Shown: positions 20,008 through 30,084, counted from the first letter of the stretch. The stretch is 64,000 nt of DNA from Woeseiaceae bacterium (GCA_028280615.1 JANQLK010000045.1:29040-93039); one strand, 5' to 3'. The notes: a model not told the origin generated them from the letters alone. Made by a program: numbers and translations.

Positions 20008-21015
20008 TCAGCCGCCGAAGTCCAGCCATTGAAGCGGCGGCTCCTGCATGAGCGCGACCTGCTCGCGCAGCGCCAGCACGTGCTCGTCCCAGTAGCGGCG
20101 GCTGTCGAACCACGGAAACGCCTGTTTGAAGGCGGGGTCTTCCCAGCGGCGGGCTATCCAGGCCGCGTAGTGCATGATCCTCAGGCTGCGCAGCGCTTCG
20201 ACGAGATTGAGTTCGCGGGCATCGAACCGGCGAAATTCCTGGTAGCCGTCGAGCAGTGCCGCGAGCTGCGGTTGCTGTTCGTCGCGATCGCCGCTCATGA
20301 ACATCCAGATGTCCTGGACGGACGGGCCGCTCCGCGCGTCGTCAAAATCGACAATATGGAAACGCTCGTCCGCAACCAGCACGTTGCCGGGATGAAAGTC
20401 GGCATGCAAACGAATCGTTCGAACGTCTCCGGCGCGCTCGAAACACCGCTCCACGCCGTCGATGACGAGCTCCGCGACGCTTTCGTAAACGTCCCGCATC
20501 TCCGCTGGGACAAAGCCCGCGTCGAGCAGGTAGTTCATGGAACTCACCGCGTAGGATTCGACATCGACCTCGGGCCGGGAGGCGAACGTCGCCGTCTCGC
20601 CGACCGCATGGATGCGCGCGACGAGCCGGCCGAGTTGTTCGAGCTGGTTCTCGTCGTCGAGCTCGGGCGCTCTGCCGCCGTGGCAGGGATACACCGCGAG
20701 ACGAAACGGGCCCGTCTTGGACAGCGTCCTGCCGGCGATTTCGAGCGGCGCGACGACGGGTATGTCCTGCTCCGCGAGCTCGATCGCGAATGCATGCTCT
20801 TCGAGGATGGCGGCGTCGCTCCAGCGCGCGGGGCGGTAGAACTTGGCGACGATGTCGTCGCCCCCTTCGATGCCCAGCTTGTACACGCGATTCTCGTAGC
20901 TGTTCAGGGCGAGGAAGCGGCCGTTGGCTTCGAACCCCAGTTCGAACAGGGCGTCGAAAATATCCGCGGGTTCGAGGCGCGCGAACGCGAGCGTGGGGTC
21001 GTCGGCGGTCGCCAT
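20008..21015 (-). CDS. srkA: Stress response kinase A (YihE/RdoA-like)
   Basis: Ser/Thr protein kinase of the choline-kinase fold; in E. coli it protects against stress-induced death by opposing the MazEF pathway. The 335-residue product starts MATADDPTLAFARLEP and shows LNSYENRVYKLG with FYRPARWSD near the N-terminus, the catalytic loop HADFHPGNVL and the metal-binding VDFDDA. The ATG at 21015 has AGGA five bases upstream and aligns with the E. coli N-terminus; an ATG ten codons upstream lacks a ribosome-binding site. In E. coli the gene precedes dsbA, which is not here. Confidence 0.92.
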   Translation of the reverse strand: MATADDPTLAFARLEPADIFDALFELGFEANGRFLALNSYENRVYKLGIEGGDDIVAKFYRPARWSDAAILEEHAFAIELAEQDIPVVAPLEIAGRTLSKTGPFRLAVYPCHGGRAPELDDENQLEQLGRLVARIHAVGETATFASRPEVDVESYAVSSMNYLLDAGFVPAEMRDVYESVAELVIDGVERCFERAGDVRTIRLHADFHPGNVLVADERFHIVDFDDARSGPSVQDIWMFMSGDRDEQQPQLAALLDGYQEFRRFDARELNLVEALRSLRIMHYAAWIARRWEDPAFKQAFPWFDSRRYWDEHVLALREQVALMQEPPLQWLDFGG

Positions 21016-21065
21016 CGGCGTCCTGCTGGTGTCAGGGCCACGCATTATAGTGGTAACGTTTCGCG

Positions 21066-21986
21066 ATGAACCAGCGATTGATAGCGGCGTTCGTGATCGC
21101 CTGTCTCGCGCCGTGCGCGTTGCTGCGTGCGGATGAGGGGAGTGCGGAGTACGCTGAACTGATCGCCGCCTGGCGGGCAGAGCGCATGGCCGAGCTCCGC
21201 GCGGCCGACGGCTATCTGAATCTCGCCGGCCTGTTCTGGCTCGGGAACGGCCGCCACAGTTTCGGCGCGTCGTCCGAGAACGACCTCCGCTTTCCTCGTG
21301 CGCCGGCCGATCGCATTGGCACGTTCGTCGTTCGCGACGGCCGGGTCACGATGCACGTGGACCCTGGCCGGCTCGTGCTGCTCGAAGGCCGCGCCGTCGA
21401 GGTCGTCACACTCGACGCGGTAACCGACGGGCCGCCCGTGCCGGCCCAAATGGAGTCGCTGTTCTGGTACGTCATCGATCGCGCCGGGAGGACGGGGCTC
21501 CGGCTGCACGACCTGGCGAATCCGGCGCTCGACGAGCTTCCGCCGATGCCGTACTTCGACATCGACCGCCGCTACCGGGTGACAGGGCGCTTGAGGCGCT
21601 ACCCGGAGCCGCGCAAGGTGTCGGTCGGAACGGTCATCGACGGTTTGCCCTATGAGCCCGAGTCGCCCGGTGTCGTCGAGTTCGAGCTCCAGGGCCAGCG
21701 CTTCGAACTCGAAGCCTATGCCTCCGGCGATCGACTGTTTTTTGTTTTTGCGGACGAGACGAGCGGCCGTGAGAGCTACGGGGCGGGCCGGTTCCTGTAC
21801 TCGCCGATGCCGGGCGAGGACGGGTTGACGGTTCTGGACTTCAACAGATCCTACAACCCGCCATGCGTATTCAATGACTTCTCGACCTGCCCCGTGGCGT
21901 CGCCGCGCAATCGCCTGAACGCTCGCATCGAGGCGGGCGAGCGTTACGTCGATGCGCTGTATGTCGGCCGCGACGCGCACGAGTAG
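21066..21986 (+). CDS. DUF1684 family exported protein
   Basis: 306 residues with a signal peptide (about 1-22). The mature part matches the DUF1684 family: WRAERMAELRAADGYLNLAGLFWL near the N-terminus written in the usual order, and the conserved C-terminal block NPPCVFNDFSTCPVASPRNR followed by LNARIEAGE. The function is not established. It is divergent from srkA (50 bases), so the two may share a regulatory region. The nearest downstream gene is convergent. Confidence 0.88.
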   Translation: MNQRLIAAFVIACLAPCALLRADEGSAEYAELIAAWRAERMAELRAADGYLNLAGLFWLGNGRHSFGASSENDLRFPRAPADRIGTFVVRDGRVTMHVDPGRLVLLEGRAVEVVTLDAVTDGPPVPAQMESLFWYVIDRAGRTGLRLHDLANPALDELPPMPYFDIDRRYRVTGRLRRYPEPRKVSVGTVIDGLPYEPESPGVVEFELQGQRFELEAYASGDRLFFVFADETSGRESYGAGRFLYSPMPGEDGLTVLDFNRSYNPPCVFNDFSTCPVASPRNRLNARIEAGERYVDALYVGRDAHE

Positions 21987-22070
21987 CCGTGCGAACAAGA
22001 GAGAATCGAGGGCCCGTATAGTCGGCGATGGATTCCAGGCAATGACTCGGGACACTCGTATCCGGCGTGA

Positions 22071-23303
22071 TTAGTCGAGCACCTCGAACTTCAAGCCGGC
22101 GTTGGCCTCGAGACGCTTGAGGAGCGGCGCGGCCATCGCGGCCGCCGGGGTCGTCACGCCGCCGCCCGAGTCGAGGTCGTCGAGGGCGAGGCAAACCGCG
22201 CACTCGCCGAGCATCTTGCTCGTCGACCCGTAGCCCGGGTCGCGGTCGCCCGTTATGCGAGTCGTGAAGAGGGTTCCATCCGCTAGCTGAGCGAACTGCC
22301 GAAGGTCGAAGAAGCCGTTCTTGCGCTGCTCGGCGTTCGGGCCGCTGCCGGGCTTCGGCAGCACGAAGCGCTCGAGCAGGCTCCGGGTCGGCGCGAACGT
22401 GGCGAGCAGCACGAACAGACCAAGGCCGCCCGAAAGCGTCAGGGCACGAAACCATCCGCCCGCGCCGCGCCCTGTCATCGTGGCTTCGCGGTAGCGAAAG
22501 TCTCTGCCCCAGGGAAAGCCGAGCAGGGCATGGCTGCGACGAACGACCTTGGTGTTGATTCCGGCCATGATGAACGGGGCGGTCCAGCAGTCGGCGATCG
22601 GATCTTTCGCCATGCCCTGCTGGTCCCGGCCGTCCGGGCCCTGCCGCTCGCCTTCCGGGTTCAGGCTGTACGGGTGCACGAGCACCCTGGCGACGGCACG
22701 GTCCTCGCGGCTCTCGCGGACGACGTTCATCATGCTGGCCATCGTGCCGCCGCTCGCGCCGCCGCGCATCGCCTTGACGAGCATCACTATCGACTCGCAG
22801 TAGGCCCCGTGGCGCTGCATCGCAGACTGCTGCAGGAACCAGGCGCCGATGTCCATCGGCACCGAGTCGAAACCGCAGCAGTGCACGATTCGCGCGCCGG
22901 TCTCCTTCGCGCGATCATGATGCCGGTCGATCATCCGGCGTATCCATTGCGCTTCGCCGGCGAGGTCGCAGTAGTGCGTGCCGTTCTCCACGCAGGCCGC
23001 GACGAGCGGGCTGCCGAAGCGCGCGTAGGGGCCGACTGTCGTCAGCACGACGCGGGTTCGCGCGGCGATCGCATTCAGTGCGTCCTCGTCGAAGCTGTCG
23101 GCAACCAGGGCTTCGAGTCCGCTGGCGGCTTCCCCGAGCGACTCGCGTAGCGCGTCGAGGCGCGACCGGCTGCGCGCGGCGATGGCCCAGCGAATCTCGC
23201 CGTTTACGCCGTAGCGCGACAGCAGGTACTCGGCGACGAGTGCGCCCGTGAAGCCCGTTGCGCCCCAGACGATGATGTCGAATTCTCTTGCTTCTGATTC
23301 CAT
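22071..23303 (-). CDS. Saccharopine dehydrogenase-like oxidoreductase (trans-acting enoyl reductase type)
   Basis: 410 residues with an N-terminal Rossmann fold: FDIIVWGATGFTGALVAEYL carries the GxxGxxG motif. Conserved blocks TVGPYARFGSPLVAACVE, THYCDLAGE and CCGFDSVPMD follow in the order found in the saccharopine dehydrogenase-like proteins related to mycobacterial trans-acting enoyl reductases. One hydrophobic segment lies near residue 280 (LTLSGGLGLFVLLATF), suggesting membrane association. Substrate unknown; a lipid enoyl or keto group is possible from the family. It precedes the GNAT gene's stop by 68 bases on the same strand. Confidence 0.85.
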   Translation of the reverse strand: MESEAREFDIIVWGATGFTGALVAEYLLSRYGVNGEIRWAIAARSRSRLDALRESLGEAASGLEALVADSFDEDALNAIAARTRVVLTTVGPYARFGSPLVAACVENGTHYCDLAGEAQWIRRMIDRHHDRAKETGARIVHCCGFDSVPMDIGAWFLQQSAMQRHGAYCESIVMLVKAMRGGASGGTMASMMNVVRESREDRAVARVLVHPYSLNPEGERQGPDGRDQQGMAKDPIADCWTAPFIMAGINTKVVRRSHALLGFPWGRDFRYREATMTGRGAGGWFRALTLSGGLGLFVLLATFAPTRSLLERFVLPKPGSGPNAEQRKNGFFDLRQFAQLADGTLFTTRITGDRDPGYGSTSKMLGECAVCLALDDLDSGGGVTTPAAAMAAPLLKRLEANAGLKFEVLD

Positions 23304-23371
23304 CTTGTTGGTCCGTTCGGGAGACTCTGATCGATTCCCGTCGTGTGCGTCGGGATTCAGTCGATGTCTTC

Positions 23372-23860
23372 CTACAGTGTCTTGGCCAGCATGGCGACTT
23401 CTTTGTTGCCGGCTTCGGTTTCCTGCCTGCCTACCTGCCTGAAGCCGTGCGCCTCGTGAAAGCGCATGGAGCTTTCGTTCGGCGGCCGGATGTTGACCTC
23501 GCAGGTCATCACCCCGACCGTTGCGGGCAGCGTCGATTCGAAGTCGGCGTACAGTCTGCTTGCAAGGCCGAGGCGCCTCGCGCGATCGGCGACGGCTACC
23601 CGATCGATGTAAGCGAAGTCGTCGTAGCGGTTCAGAAACCAGCGGTAGTTGGGGCTGCCGTAGTCGAGCCCGGGCCGCATGCCGACGAGCAGGGCACCGA
23701 TGCCGCCGTCCACGTCGGCCACCCGGAAATAGGTCGCGTGTTCGACGAACCAGCGCATCTGCTCTGCGGATACGCTGCCGACTTCGGGAACATTCGCCTC
23801 GTTGAGTTCGAGAACTGCATCAAGATCGCCGATGGCGACATCGCGTATCGTGCCTGTCAT
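23372..23860 (-). CDS. GNAT family N-acetyltransferase
   Basis: 162 residues with a GNAT fold. The acetyl-CoA-binding region is IDRVAVADRARRLGLASRLY (motif A, with the R/Q-x-x-G-x-G/A-like turn as RRLGLA), and the C-terminal motif B is SMRFHEAHGFRQVG. Substrate unknown. It is upstream of the saccharopine dehydrogenase-like gene on the same strand and probably co-transcribed. Confidence 0.85.
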   Translation of the reverse strand: MTGTIRDVAIGDLDAVLELNEANVPEVGSVSAEQMRWFVEHATYFRVADVDGGIGALLVGMRPGLDYGSPNYRWFLNRYDDFAYIDRVAVADRARRLGLASRLYADFESTLPATVGVMTCEVNIRPPNESSMRFHEAHGFRQVGRQETEAGNKEVAMLAKTL

Positions 23861-24027
23861 TGGCGCAGTCTAGGTTGTCGCGTATACTGTCGGCAAACGG
23901 CACCGGCAGCCGCCGGATCCCAAGACCGTAAGTCAAACCGCCTTTCTCGCCAGATGAACCGCGTGCCCTTTGCGGCGCGCATGCTTTGTATCGTTCATGA
24001 GCGGGCCTGTCCCGAAGGAAGCAAGCT

Positions 24028-25788
24028 ATGTTTGATGTTTCAACTCTGCGGTCTGTGCTGCTGGCACTCTGCGCAGCCGTGCTGCTGGTGTCATGCGGCA
24101 AGAAGGACGAGTCGCCCTCGAGCAGCGCGCTGACTTCGATGGATGGCGTCCTCGCCTACGTGCCCGCCGACACGCCGTACCTGGTGGCGAGCGGCGCTCC
24201 GTTTCCGGATGACCTGCTCGACAAGCTTGAGCCCGCGACCGAGGGCATGCTCAGCGCCTACCGGACCGTGCTGCGGGAAATCGTGGATCAGGCCTTCGAA
24301 GACCATGCCGACAGCGACGAGGCCGTCGATGGCGACGTGAGTCCCGAGCGTGCAGCCGCCGTCATTGACGAGTTTGCGTCGCTGCTCTCAACGGAAGGCT
24401 TGCGCGAGGCCGGTATAAGCCGCGAATCCGAACTGGCGATATACGGGATCGGTCTCTGGCCGGTGCTGCGCTTCGAAGTCAGCGATGCGACGCTCTTCGA
24501 GGCGGCGATCGCCCGCATCGAGGCGGCAGCCGATACGACGATGGACCTGGCCGAACTCGATGGAAGCACCTATCGCTACATCGGCGAGGACGGTGACGAC
24601 GAGGGCAGACTGGTCGTGGGCATCTTCGGCACGCATGTCGTCATTACGTTCGTGCCGAACAGCTTTGGCGATGCCGAGATGAGGACCGTTTTCGGTTTCG
24701 ACCGGCCGGCAGAGAGCATTGCATCGACGGGCCGCCTTGCGAAACTGACCCGTGACTATGGGCTGACACCGCACTACCCGGGCTACTTCGACACGGTCGG
24801 CATGGTGTCGATGTTCATCGACGAACCGACCGGCTTGAACAAATTCCTGTTCGAAAGCTCAGGTTACGACGCAGCTACACTGTCCGACGTGTGCAAGGAC
24901 GAAATCCGGGAAATGGCCGACGTCGCGCCAATGATGGTGTTCGGCTTCAGCGAAGTGACCGACGACAACTTCCGCGCCAGGCTTCTGGTCCGTATCCGTG
25001 ACGACCTGGCCGCGTCGATGACCGGTCTCGCGTCGGTCGTGCCGGGCCTCGGCATGGACACGGGCGCGCTCGCCTCGTTCGGAATGAGCTTCGATCTGGA
25101 GGCGCTGCGCACGTTCTACGAGCAGCGGCTCGATGCCATGGACGCCGATCCCTACGAATGTGAGTACATGCAGGAGTTGCAGGCCGGTGTCGCCGAGGGC
25201 CGCAGGACGCTGCAGCAGCCCGTGCCACCCATCGTTTACGGCCTGCGCGGACTCAATGTGGTCATAGACGACGCGGCTGACCTCAGTCTCGCGGGCGACC
25301 GGCCGCCAGAGGACGTCGACGCGTCCGTGTTGATCGCGGTCGACGATGCACCGTCGCTGCTGGCGATGGGCGCCATGTTCAGTCCCGAGCTCGCGGCGCT
25401 TGATCTTCAGCCCGACGGCAAACCCGTGCCGCTCGATATGGCGCAGCTCAACGCCGTGACGGACGGTGCGTTCGCGGCCTTGAACGACGAAGCGATCGTC
25501 GTGGCCGTCGGCAACGGCGCGGAGGCGCGTGCCGCCGCGGCGCTCGAGTCGGATTCGGTGGCGCCGCCGCTGTCGATGGCCGTCACGATGAACGCGTCGA
25601 TCTACTACGAGCTCATGGCCCGCAATATCATGGAGTCGAGCGATGATGAGCTGTCCTACGAGGCGCGGGAGGCGCTTCGCGACGGGTTCCTTCAGATCAG
25701 CGAGCTTTTCGACCGCATGACGTTCGACATTCGCTTCACGGACAAGGGAATCGAGATTGAATCGAACACGACGCTCAAAGACCAGTGA
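24028..25788 (+). CDS. Large lipoprotein of unknown function
   Basis: 586 residues with signal peptide and lipobox LLVSC (C23), then a GKKDES linker. The mature protein begins with DGVLAYVPADTPYLVAS, a segment seen in DUF3352-like bacterial proteins, and later has repeated alpha/beta-type stretches with many acidic residues. I cannot give a firm family. The ATG has AAGGA eight bases upstream. The next gene starts one base after its stop (TGA-c-ATG), so both are probably co-translated. Confidence 0.7.
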   Translation: MFDVSTLRSVLLALCAAVLLVSCGKKDESPSSSALTSMDGVLAYVPADTPYLVASGAPFPDDLLDKLEPATEGMLSAYRTVLREIVDQAFEDHADSDEAVDGDVSPERAAAVIDEFASLLSTEGLREAGISRESELAIYGIGLWPVLRFEVSDATLFEAAIARIEAAADTTMDLAELDGSTYRYIGEDGDDEGRLVVGIFGTHVVITFVPNSFGDAEMRTVFGFDRPAESIASTGRLAKLTRDYGLTPHYPGYFDTVGMVSMFIDEPTGLNKFLFESSGYDAATLSDVCKDEIREMADVAPMMVFGFSEVTDDNFRARLLVRIRDDLAASMTGLASVVPGLGMDTGALASFGMSFDLEALRTFYEQRLDAMDADPYECEYMQELQAGVAEGRRTLQQPVPPIVYGLRGLNVVIDDAADLSLAGDRPPEDVDASVLIAVDDAPSLLAMGAMFSPELAALDLQPDGKPVPLDMAQLNAVTDGAFAALNDEAIVVAVGNGAEARAAAALESDSVAPPLSMAVTMNASIYYELMARNIMESSDDELSYEAREALRDGFLQISELFDRMTFDIRFTDKGIEIESNTTLKDQ

Positions 25789-25789
25789 C

Positions 25790-26347
25790 ATGAGAAACCG
25801 GTGGCCGCTCCTGGCCTTGAGCGCGGCGCTCATGATGAGCGCGACGCCGGGCTGGGCCGATCCCGATGAGGAAACGATCCGCAAAGTCGACATCGCCGAA
25901 GTCGGCAGATCGGGTTCGATCGATTCGTCCATCGACGTGGCGTCGGCGGGGCAGCCTACGGTTGCCGCGATCAGCGCGCTCGGCGAAGCGGGATACGCGG
26001 CGGTCATCGACCTGCGGGGTGCCGGTGAGAACCGCGGTTACGATGAGAAGGCGTTAGTGGAGAAGCACGGCATGTCTTACGTTTCCCTTCCGCTTACCTC
26101 GGCTGACGATTTCAGTTTCCAAAACGCCACGGAACTCGATGAACTGATCGCATCGTTCGACGGGCCCGTGCTCGTGCACTGCGGGAGCGGCAACCGGGCC
26201 GGGGCGCTGCTGGCGCTTCGGGCCGCGGGGCGCGGGGCCAGTGCCGAGGAGGCCATCGAACTCGGTCGGTCGGCCGGGCTCGGGCGTTCGGAGTCGCTCG
26301 TGCGGGAGCGGCTGGAAGAGGCCGCGGAGTCAGGCTCCCGCCCGTAG
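25790..26347 (+). CDS. Exported DUF442-type phosphatase/sulfurtransferase-like protein
   Basis: 185 residues with a signal peptide (about 1-23, ending in a PGWA-DP site). The rest resembles the DUF442 (beta-lactamase-hydrolase-like) family: AVIDLRGAGENRGYDE, a VHCGSGNRAGALLALRA active-site loop and a C-terminal helix pair. The loop reads Cys-x4-Arg, as in rhodanese-like DUF442 proteins, not the Cys-x5-Arg of tyrosine phosphatases, so either a phosphatase or a sulfur-transfer role is possible. The ATG immediately follows the lipoprotein gene stop. A degenerate paralogue of its C-terminus lies at 30184-30321. Confidence 0.8.
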   Translation: MRNRWPLLALSAALMMSATPGWADPDEETIRKVDIAEVGRSGSIDSSIDVASAGQPTVAAISALGEAGYAAVIDLRGAGENRGYDEKALVEKHGMSYVSLPLTSADDFSFQNATELDELIASFDGPVLVHCGSGNRAGALLALRAAGRGASAEEAIELGRSAGLGRSESLVRERLEEAAESGSRP

Positions 26348-26424
26348 CGGTGCTTCGGACCCGGTCGACAGACCATGGTCTCGGACCTGCCCCGGCCCCG
26401 GAACTGCCGGACCGTGCCAGGGTC

Positions 26425-26452
26425 TTGATCTGCGGGCGCTGACGCATATCCT
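26425..26452 (+). promoter_or_regulatory. Candidate promoter for frdCAB
   Basis: TTGATC (26425-26430) and TATCCT (26447-26452) with a 16-base spacer resemble a sigma70 promoter about 80 bases before frdC. The TTGAT also matches one half of an FNR site, but the opposite half is missing, so oxygen control cannot be claimed. Confidence 0.35.
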
Positions 26453-26531
26453 AGACCCGAAGCGGGGTGTGCCGCGCACCGGCAGCGCAGATCGGCTCGG
26501 CCCCTTTGCAGCTCAATGACGGGAGGAGCGA

Positions 26532-27344
26532 TTGGCGGGCATCGAGTTAGGCGAAGCGGCGGGTCGATCGCCGCGTGGCACCGGGCCCGGCTCAGGCTCG
26601 CAATCCCAACCGGCCTGGCTCGACATCACGCAAGGCGTGACCGGGCTCCTCCTGACGCTTTTCATGTGGGCGCACATGCTGTTCGTGTCCAGCATCCTGC
26701 TGGGCAAGGACGCGATGTTCTTCGTGGCGCGGCTTTTCGAGGCCGAGCCGATCTTCGGCAGGCCTTACCCGATCCTCGTGTCCGGTGTCGTGCTGATCGT
26801 ATTCGCCATCTTCGCGACGCACGCGATCGCCGCGATACGCAAGATTCCCTCGAGCTATCGCCAGTACGGTTTGTTCAGGCGGCACGCCTCGAGCTTTGGT
26901 CATGCCGATACGAGCCTTTGGATGCTGCAGGTCGTCACGGGTTTCGTGCTGATGTTCCTGGCCGCCGCTCACCTGTACCAGATGTTCATGCATCCTGCCG
27001 ACATCGGTCCCTACGCATCATCGGACCGCGTTTGGAGTGGACTCTGGTGGCCGCTGTACCTGGTCCTGCTGTTCGCGGTGGAGCTACACGGCGGGATCGG
27101 CATCTACCGGCTGGCTCTCAAATGGGGCTGGTTCGCGGACCGGCACGGCTATACACCGCGCCGCCGCCTTGCGCGCGCGAAGTGGGCGCTCACAGCGTTC
27201 TTTCTGGCGCTCGGGCTCGCGACGCTCGCCGCCTACATGTCAATCGGTTATGAGCACCGCGACCGCGTGGGCGAGCGCTACGAGCCCGAGCGGGCTGCCC
27301 TGGCGTCGCCTGTCCCGCCACCGGCGCCGCAAGGCAAAGCCTAG
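26532..27344 (+). CDS. frdC: Fumarate reductase cytochrome b subunit (dihaem, type B)
   Basis: 270 residues, membrane anchor of a quinol:fumarate reductase or succinate dehydrogenase. There are five likely helices. Histidines H48, H97, H147 and H186 sit exactly four positions after the four haem ligands of Wolinella FrdC (44, 93, 143, 182, as recalled), and E70 and E184 match Wolinella E66 (menaquinol site) and E180 (E-pathway). Those spacings identify the dihaem type B family. The first about 30 residues are a Gly/Ser/Pro-rich extension. The start is TTG with the strong GGGAGGAG three bases upstream. It is followed by frdA and frdB in the Wolinella order C-A-B. Confidence 0.92.
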   Translation: MAGIELGEAAGRSPRGTGPGSGSQSQPAWLDITQGVTGLLLTLFMWAHMLFVSSILLGKDAMFFVARLFEAEPIFGRPYPILVSGVVLIVFAIFATHAIAAIRKIPSSYRQYGLFRRHASSFGHADTSLWMLQVVTGFVLMFLAAAHLYQMFMHPADIGPYASSDRVWSGLWWPLYLVLLFAVELHGGIGIYRLALKWGWFADRHGYTPRRRLARAKWALTAFFLALGLATLAAYMSIGYEHRDRVGERYEPERAALASPVPPPAPQGKA

Positions 27345-27347
27345 CGC

Positions 27348-29327
27348 GTGGAGACGATCTACACGGACATGCTTGTTATCGGCGGCGGCCTCGCGGGCCT
27401 GCGCGCGGCGATCGGCGCGCGGCGACGCGGCCACGACGTTCGCATCCTGAGCCTCGTGCCGCCGAAGCGCTCGCATTCGGCGGCGGCGCAGGGCGGCATG
27501 CAGGCGTCGCTCGGCAACGCGATCAAGGGCGCCGGTGACAACGAGGACGTGCACTTCGCCGACACGATACGCGGCAGCGATTGGGGTGCGGACCAGGTAG
27601 TCGCGCGAATGTTCGTCAACACGGCGCCCAAGGCCGTGCGCGAACTGGCCAACTGGGGCGTTCCCTGGAACCGGGTGCGCCAGGGACCGCGCACGGCGAT
27701 CATTGACGGCGAGCCCGTGACGCTCGACGAGCGGCGCGAGGCGCACGGACTGATCGACGCCCGCGATTTCGGCGGTACCAGGAAATGGCGCACGAGCTAC
27801 GTCGCTGACGGCACCGGCCACTCGATGCTATTCAACGTGAGCGATCAGGCCATCGCGCTGAGCATCCCGGTCCACGAGCGCGTCGAAGCCGTCGCGCTGA
27901 TCCATGCCGACGGGCGCTGCCATGGTGCAATAGCCCGCGACCTCGTGACGGGGCGGCTCCGGGCATACGTTGCGCGGGCCACGTGCATGGCTACGGGCGG
28001 CTTCGGCCGCATCTATCGGGTCTCCACGAACGGCGTGATCTGCGAGGGCATCGGCACCGCGATCGCGCTCGAAACCGGCGTCGCCCGTCTCGGCAACATG
28101 GAGGCCGTCCAGTTTCATCCGACCGGCATCTTTCCCGCCGGCATACTCGTGACCGAGGGCTGCCGGGGCGATGGCGGCCTGCTTCTCGACGGCAACGAGC
28201 ACCGCTTCATGCCGGACTACGAGCCGGAGAAGAAGGAGCTCGCATCTCGCGACGTCGTATCGCGGCGGATGGAGCAGCATATCGCCGATGGCCACGGCGC
28301 GCAGTCCAGGTTCGGCGAACACCTCTGGCTCGACATCCGCCTGCTCGGCCGCGAACACATCGAGGGCAAGCTCCGCGAAGTCAAGGAGATCTGCCATTAC
28401 TTTCTCGGAATCGACCCGGCGGACGAGCCGATTCCCGTGCGCCCTGCGCAGCACTATTCCATGGGCGGCATCCGTACCGACCACCGGGGCCAGAGTCCTC
28501 AGCTGAACGGCCTGTTCGCGGTCGGCGAGACGGCGTGTTGGGACCTGCACGGTTTCAATCGGCTGGGGGGAAACTCGGTTGCCGAGACCGTCGTCGCGGG
28601 AATGCTGGTCGGCGAGTTCGCCGCCGATTTCCTGGACTCGGACGACAGTCACTTCGAGCTGTCCACGGCACTCGTTCGCGACTTCGGGCGTCGCGAGGAA
28701 CGCCGTCTCGAGTCCATCGCGGATAACGCCGGCGGCGAGGACGCCTTCGGCCTGATTCGCGAAATGCAGGAAACCATGACCCGGAACGTGGGCATCCTGC
28801 GCGACGGCGATTCGCTGGCCGCGGCCGTCAATACGTTGCGCGAGCTGTTGCGACGCAGCCGCAACGTCGGCCTACGATACCAGGGCCGCGGCGCCAATCC
28901 CGAGCTCGTTGCGGCCTACCGCGTGCAGAAGATGCTCAAGCTCGCGCTTTGCGTCGCATCCGGCGCGCTCGCGCGGAACGAGAGCCGAGGCGCCCACTAC
29001 CGGACGGACTATCCGCGTCGCAATGACCGCGACTGGCTCAAGCGCACGCTCGCAAGCTGGTCCGGCGACGACGCCGAGCTGCCGGACCTCGACTACGAAG
29101 CGCTCGACGTCATGAAGATGGAACTGCCGCCTGGCTGGCGCGGCTACGGCGCGCGTGACCATATCGATCACCCGGATACGGAGCGCCGCCAGGCCGCGGT
29201 CGAGGAGGCCGGGCGGCGAGACGAGAATCGCTACGCGGTGCAGGCCTCGCTGATGCCCTACGAACAACTGTTGCCCGAACGTTACCGGGCGCGTAACGAG
29301 CGCCTTGGAGGCAACGACGATGGCTGA
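27348..29327 (+). CDS. frdA: Fumarate reductase/succinate dehydrogenase flavoprotein subunit
   Basis: 659 residues; catalyses fumarate/succinate interconversion with covalent FAD at the membrane. The dinucleotide-binding [12 protein letters not shown] is at about 12-23; H43 in [14 protein letters not shown] is the FAD-linking histidine at the same number as in Wolinella FrdA; the active-site region contains [18 protein letters not shown] and the C-terminal FAD block [12 protein letters not shown] with NRLGGNS. The start is GTG, four bases after the frdC stop. Its 3' end overlaps frdB by eight bases. Length and sequence favour the epsilonproteobacterial FrdA group over the usual gammaproteobacterial SdhA. 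Confidence 0.95.
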   Translation: METIYTDMLVIGGGLAGLRAAIGARRRGHDVRILSLVPPKRSHSAAAQGGMQASLGNAIKGAGDNEDVHFADTIRGSDWGADQVVARMFVNTAPKAVRELANWGVPWNRVRQGPRTAIIDGEPVTLDERREAHGLIDARDFGGTRKWRTSYVADGTGHSMLFNVSDQAIALSIPVHERVEAVALIHADGRCHGAIARDLVTGRLRAYVARATCMATGGFGRIYRVSTNGVICEGIGTAIALETGVARLGNMEAVQFHPTGIFPAGILVTEGCRGDGGLLLDGNEHRFMPDYEPEKKELASRDVVSRRMEQHIADGHGAQSRFGEHLWLDIRLLGREHIEGKLREVKEICHYFLGIDPADEPIPVRPAQHYSMGGIRTDHRGQSPQLNGLFAVGETACWDLHGFNRLGGNSVAETVVAGMLVGEFAADFLDSDDSHFELSTALVRDFGRREERRLESIADNAGGEDAFGLIREMQETMTRNVGILRDGDSLAAAVNTLRELLRRSRNVGLRYQGRGANPELVAAYRVQKMLKLALCVASGALARNESRGAHYRTDYPRRNDRDWLKRTLASWSGDDAELPDLDYEALDVMKMELPPGWRGYGARDHIDHPDTERRQAAVEEAGRRDENRYAVQASLMPYEQLLPERYRARNERLGGNDDG

Positions 29328-30084
29328 GACCCGGGACGCGCCGCGCCGGCTGCGCATCCACGTTCTGCGGCATAACCCGCGCGACGACAACAGCGCGCCG
29401 GGCATGCAGGTCTACGAGATCGAGGAGGCGCCGGGCATGACGCTGTTCATCGCGCTGAGCGAGATTCGCGAACGCCAGGATGCTTCGCTCAACTTCGACT
29501 TCGTCTGCCGTGCGGGAATCTGCGGCAGCTGCGGCATGATGATCGACGGCAAACCCGGTCTCGCGTGCCGCACGCTGACGCGCGATCACGGCGTGGATAT
29601 CGCTCTCGCGCCGCTGCCCGTGTTCGAACTGATCTCGGACCTGTCGGTGAACACCGGAAAGTGGATGCGCGACATGAGCGAGCGCCTGGAGACCTGGATT
29701 CACCGCGAGGGCGAGGAGCGGGACGTTGCCTCGCTCGAGGCGCCGATGGACCCCGACCGGGCCGAGGAGATCTACGAACTGGAACGCTGTATCGAGTGCG
29801 GCTGCTGCATCGCGGCCTGCGGTACGGCGCACATGCGTGAGGACTTCGTCGGCGCCGTGGGCATGAACAAACTCGCGCGCTTCCGCCTCGACCCGAATGA
29901 CGATCGAGACGATGCCGCCTACTACGAACTCGTCGGCGACGAGAACGGCGTGTTCGGCTGCCTGACGCTATTGGGCTGCGAGGACATGTGCCCCAAGGAC
30001 CTGCCGCTGGCGGGGCAGATTGCGTTTTTGCGTCGCAGGATGGCGGCGATAGGGGTCAGGGGAAGGAAGCGTGAGAGAGACTGA
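29320..30084 (+). CDS. frdB: Fumarate reductase iron-sulfur subunit
   Basis: 254 residues carrying electrons between the haems and FAD. The [2Fe-2S] ligands are in [16 protein letters not shown] plus a later Cys (PGLACRT); the [4Fe-4S] and [3Fe-4S] clusters use [12 protein letters not shown] and [17 protein letters not shown]. The start is the ATG preceded by GGAGG, whose codons overlap the end of frdA; an earlier in-frame TTG would itself lie in that Shine-Dalgarno and is rejected. The gene ends the frdCAB unit; no terminator is obvious directly after it, but the following 480 bases are hairpin-rich. Confidence 0.94.
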   Translation: MAETRDAPRRLRIHVLRHNPRDDNSAPGMQVYEIEEAPGMTLFIALSEIRERQDASLNFDFVCRAGICGSCGMMIDGKPGLACRTLTRDHGVDIALAPLPVFELISDLSVNTGKWMRDMSERLETWIHREGEERDVASLEAPMDPDRAEEIYELERCIECGCCIAACGTAHMREDFVGAVGMNKLARFRLDPNDDRDDAAYYELVGDENGVFGCLTLLGCEDMCPKDLPLAGQIAFLRRRMAAIGVRGRKRERD

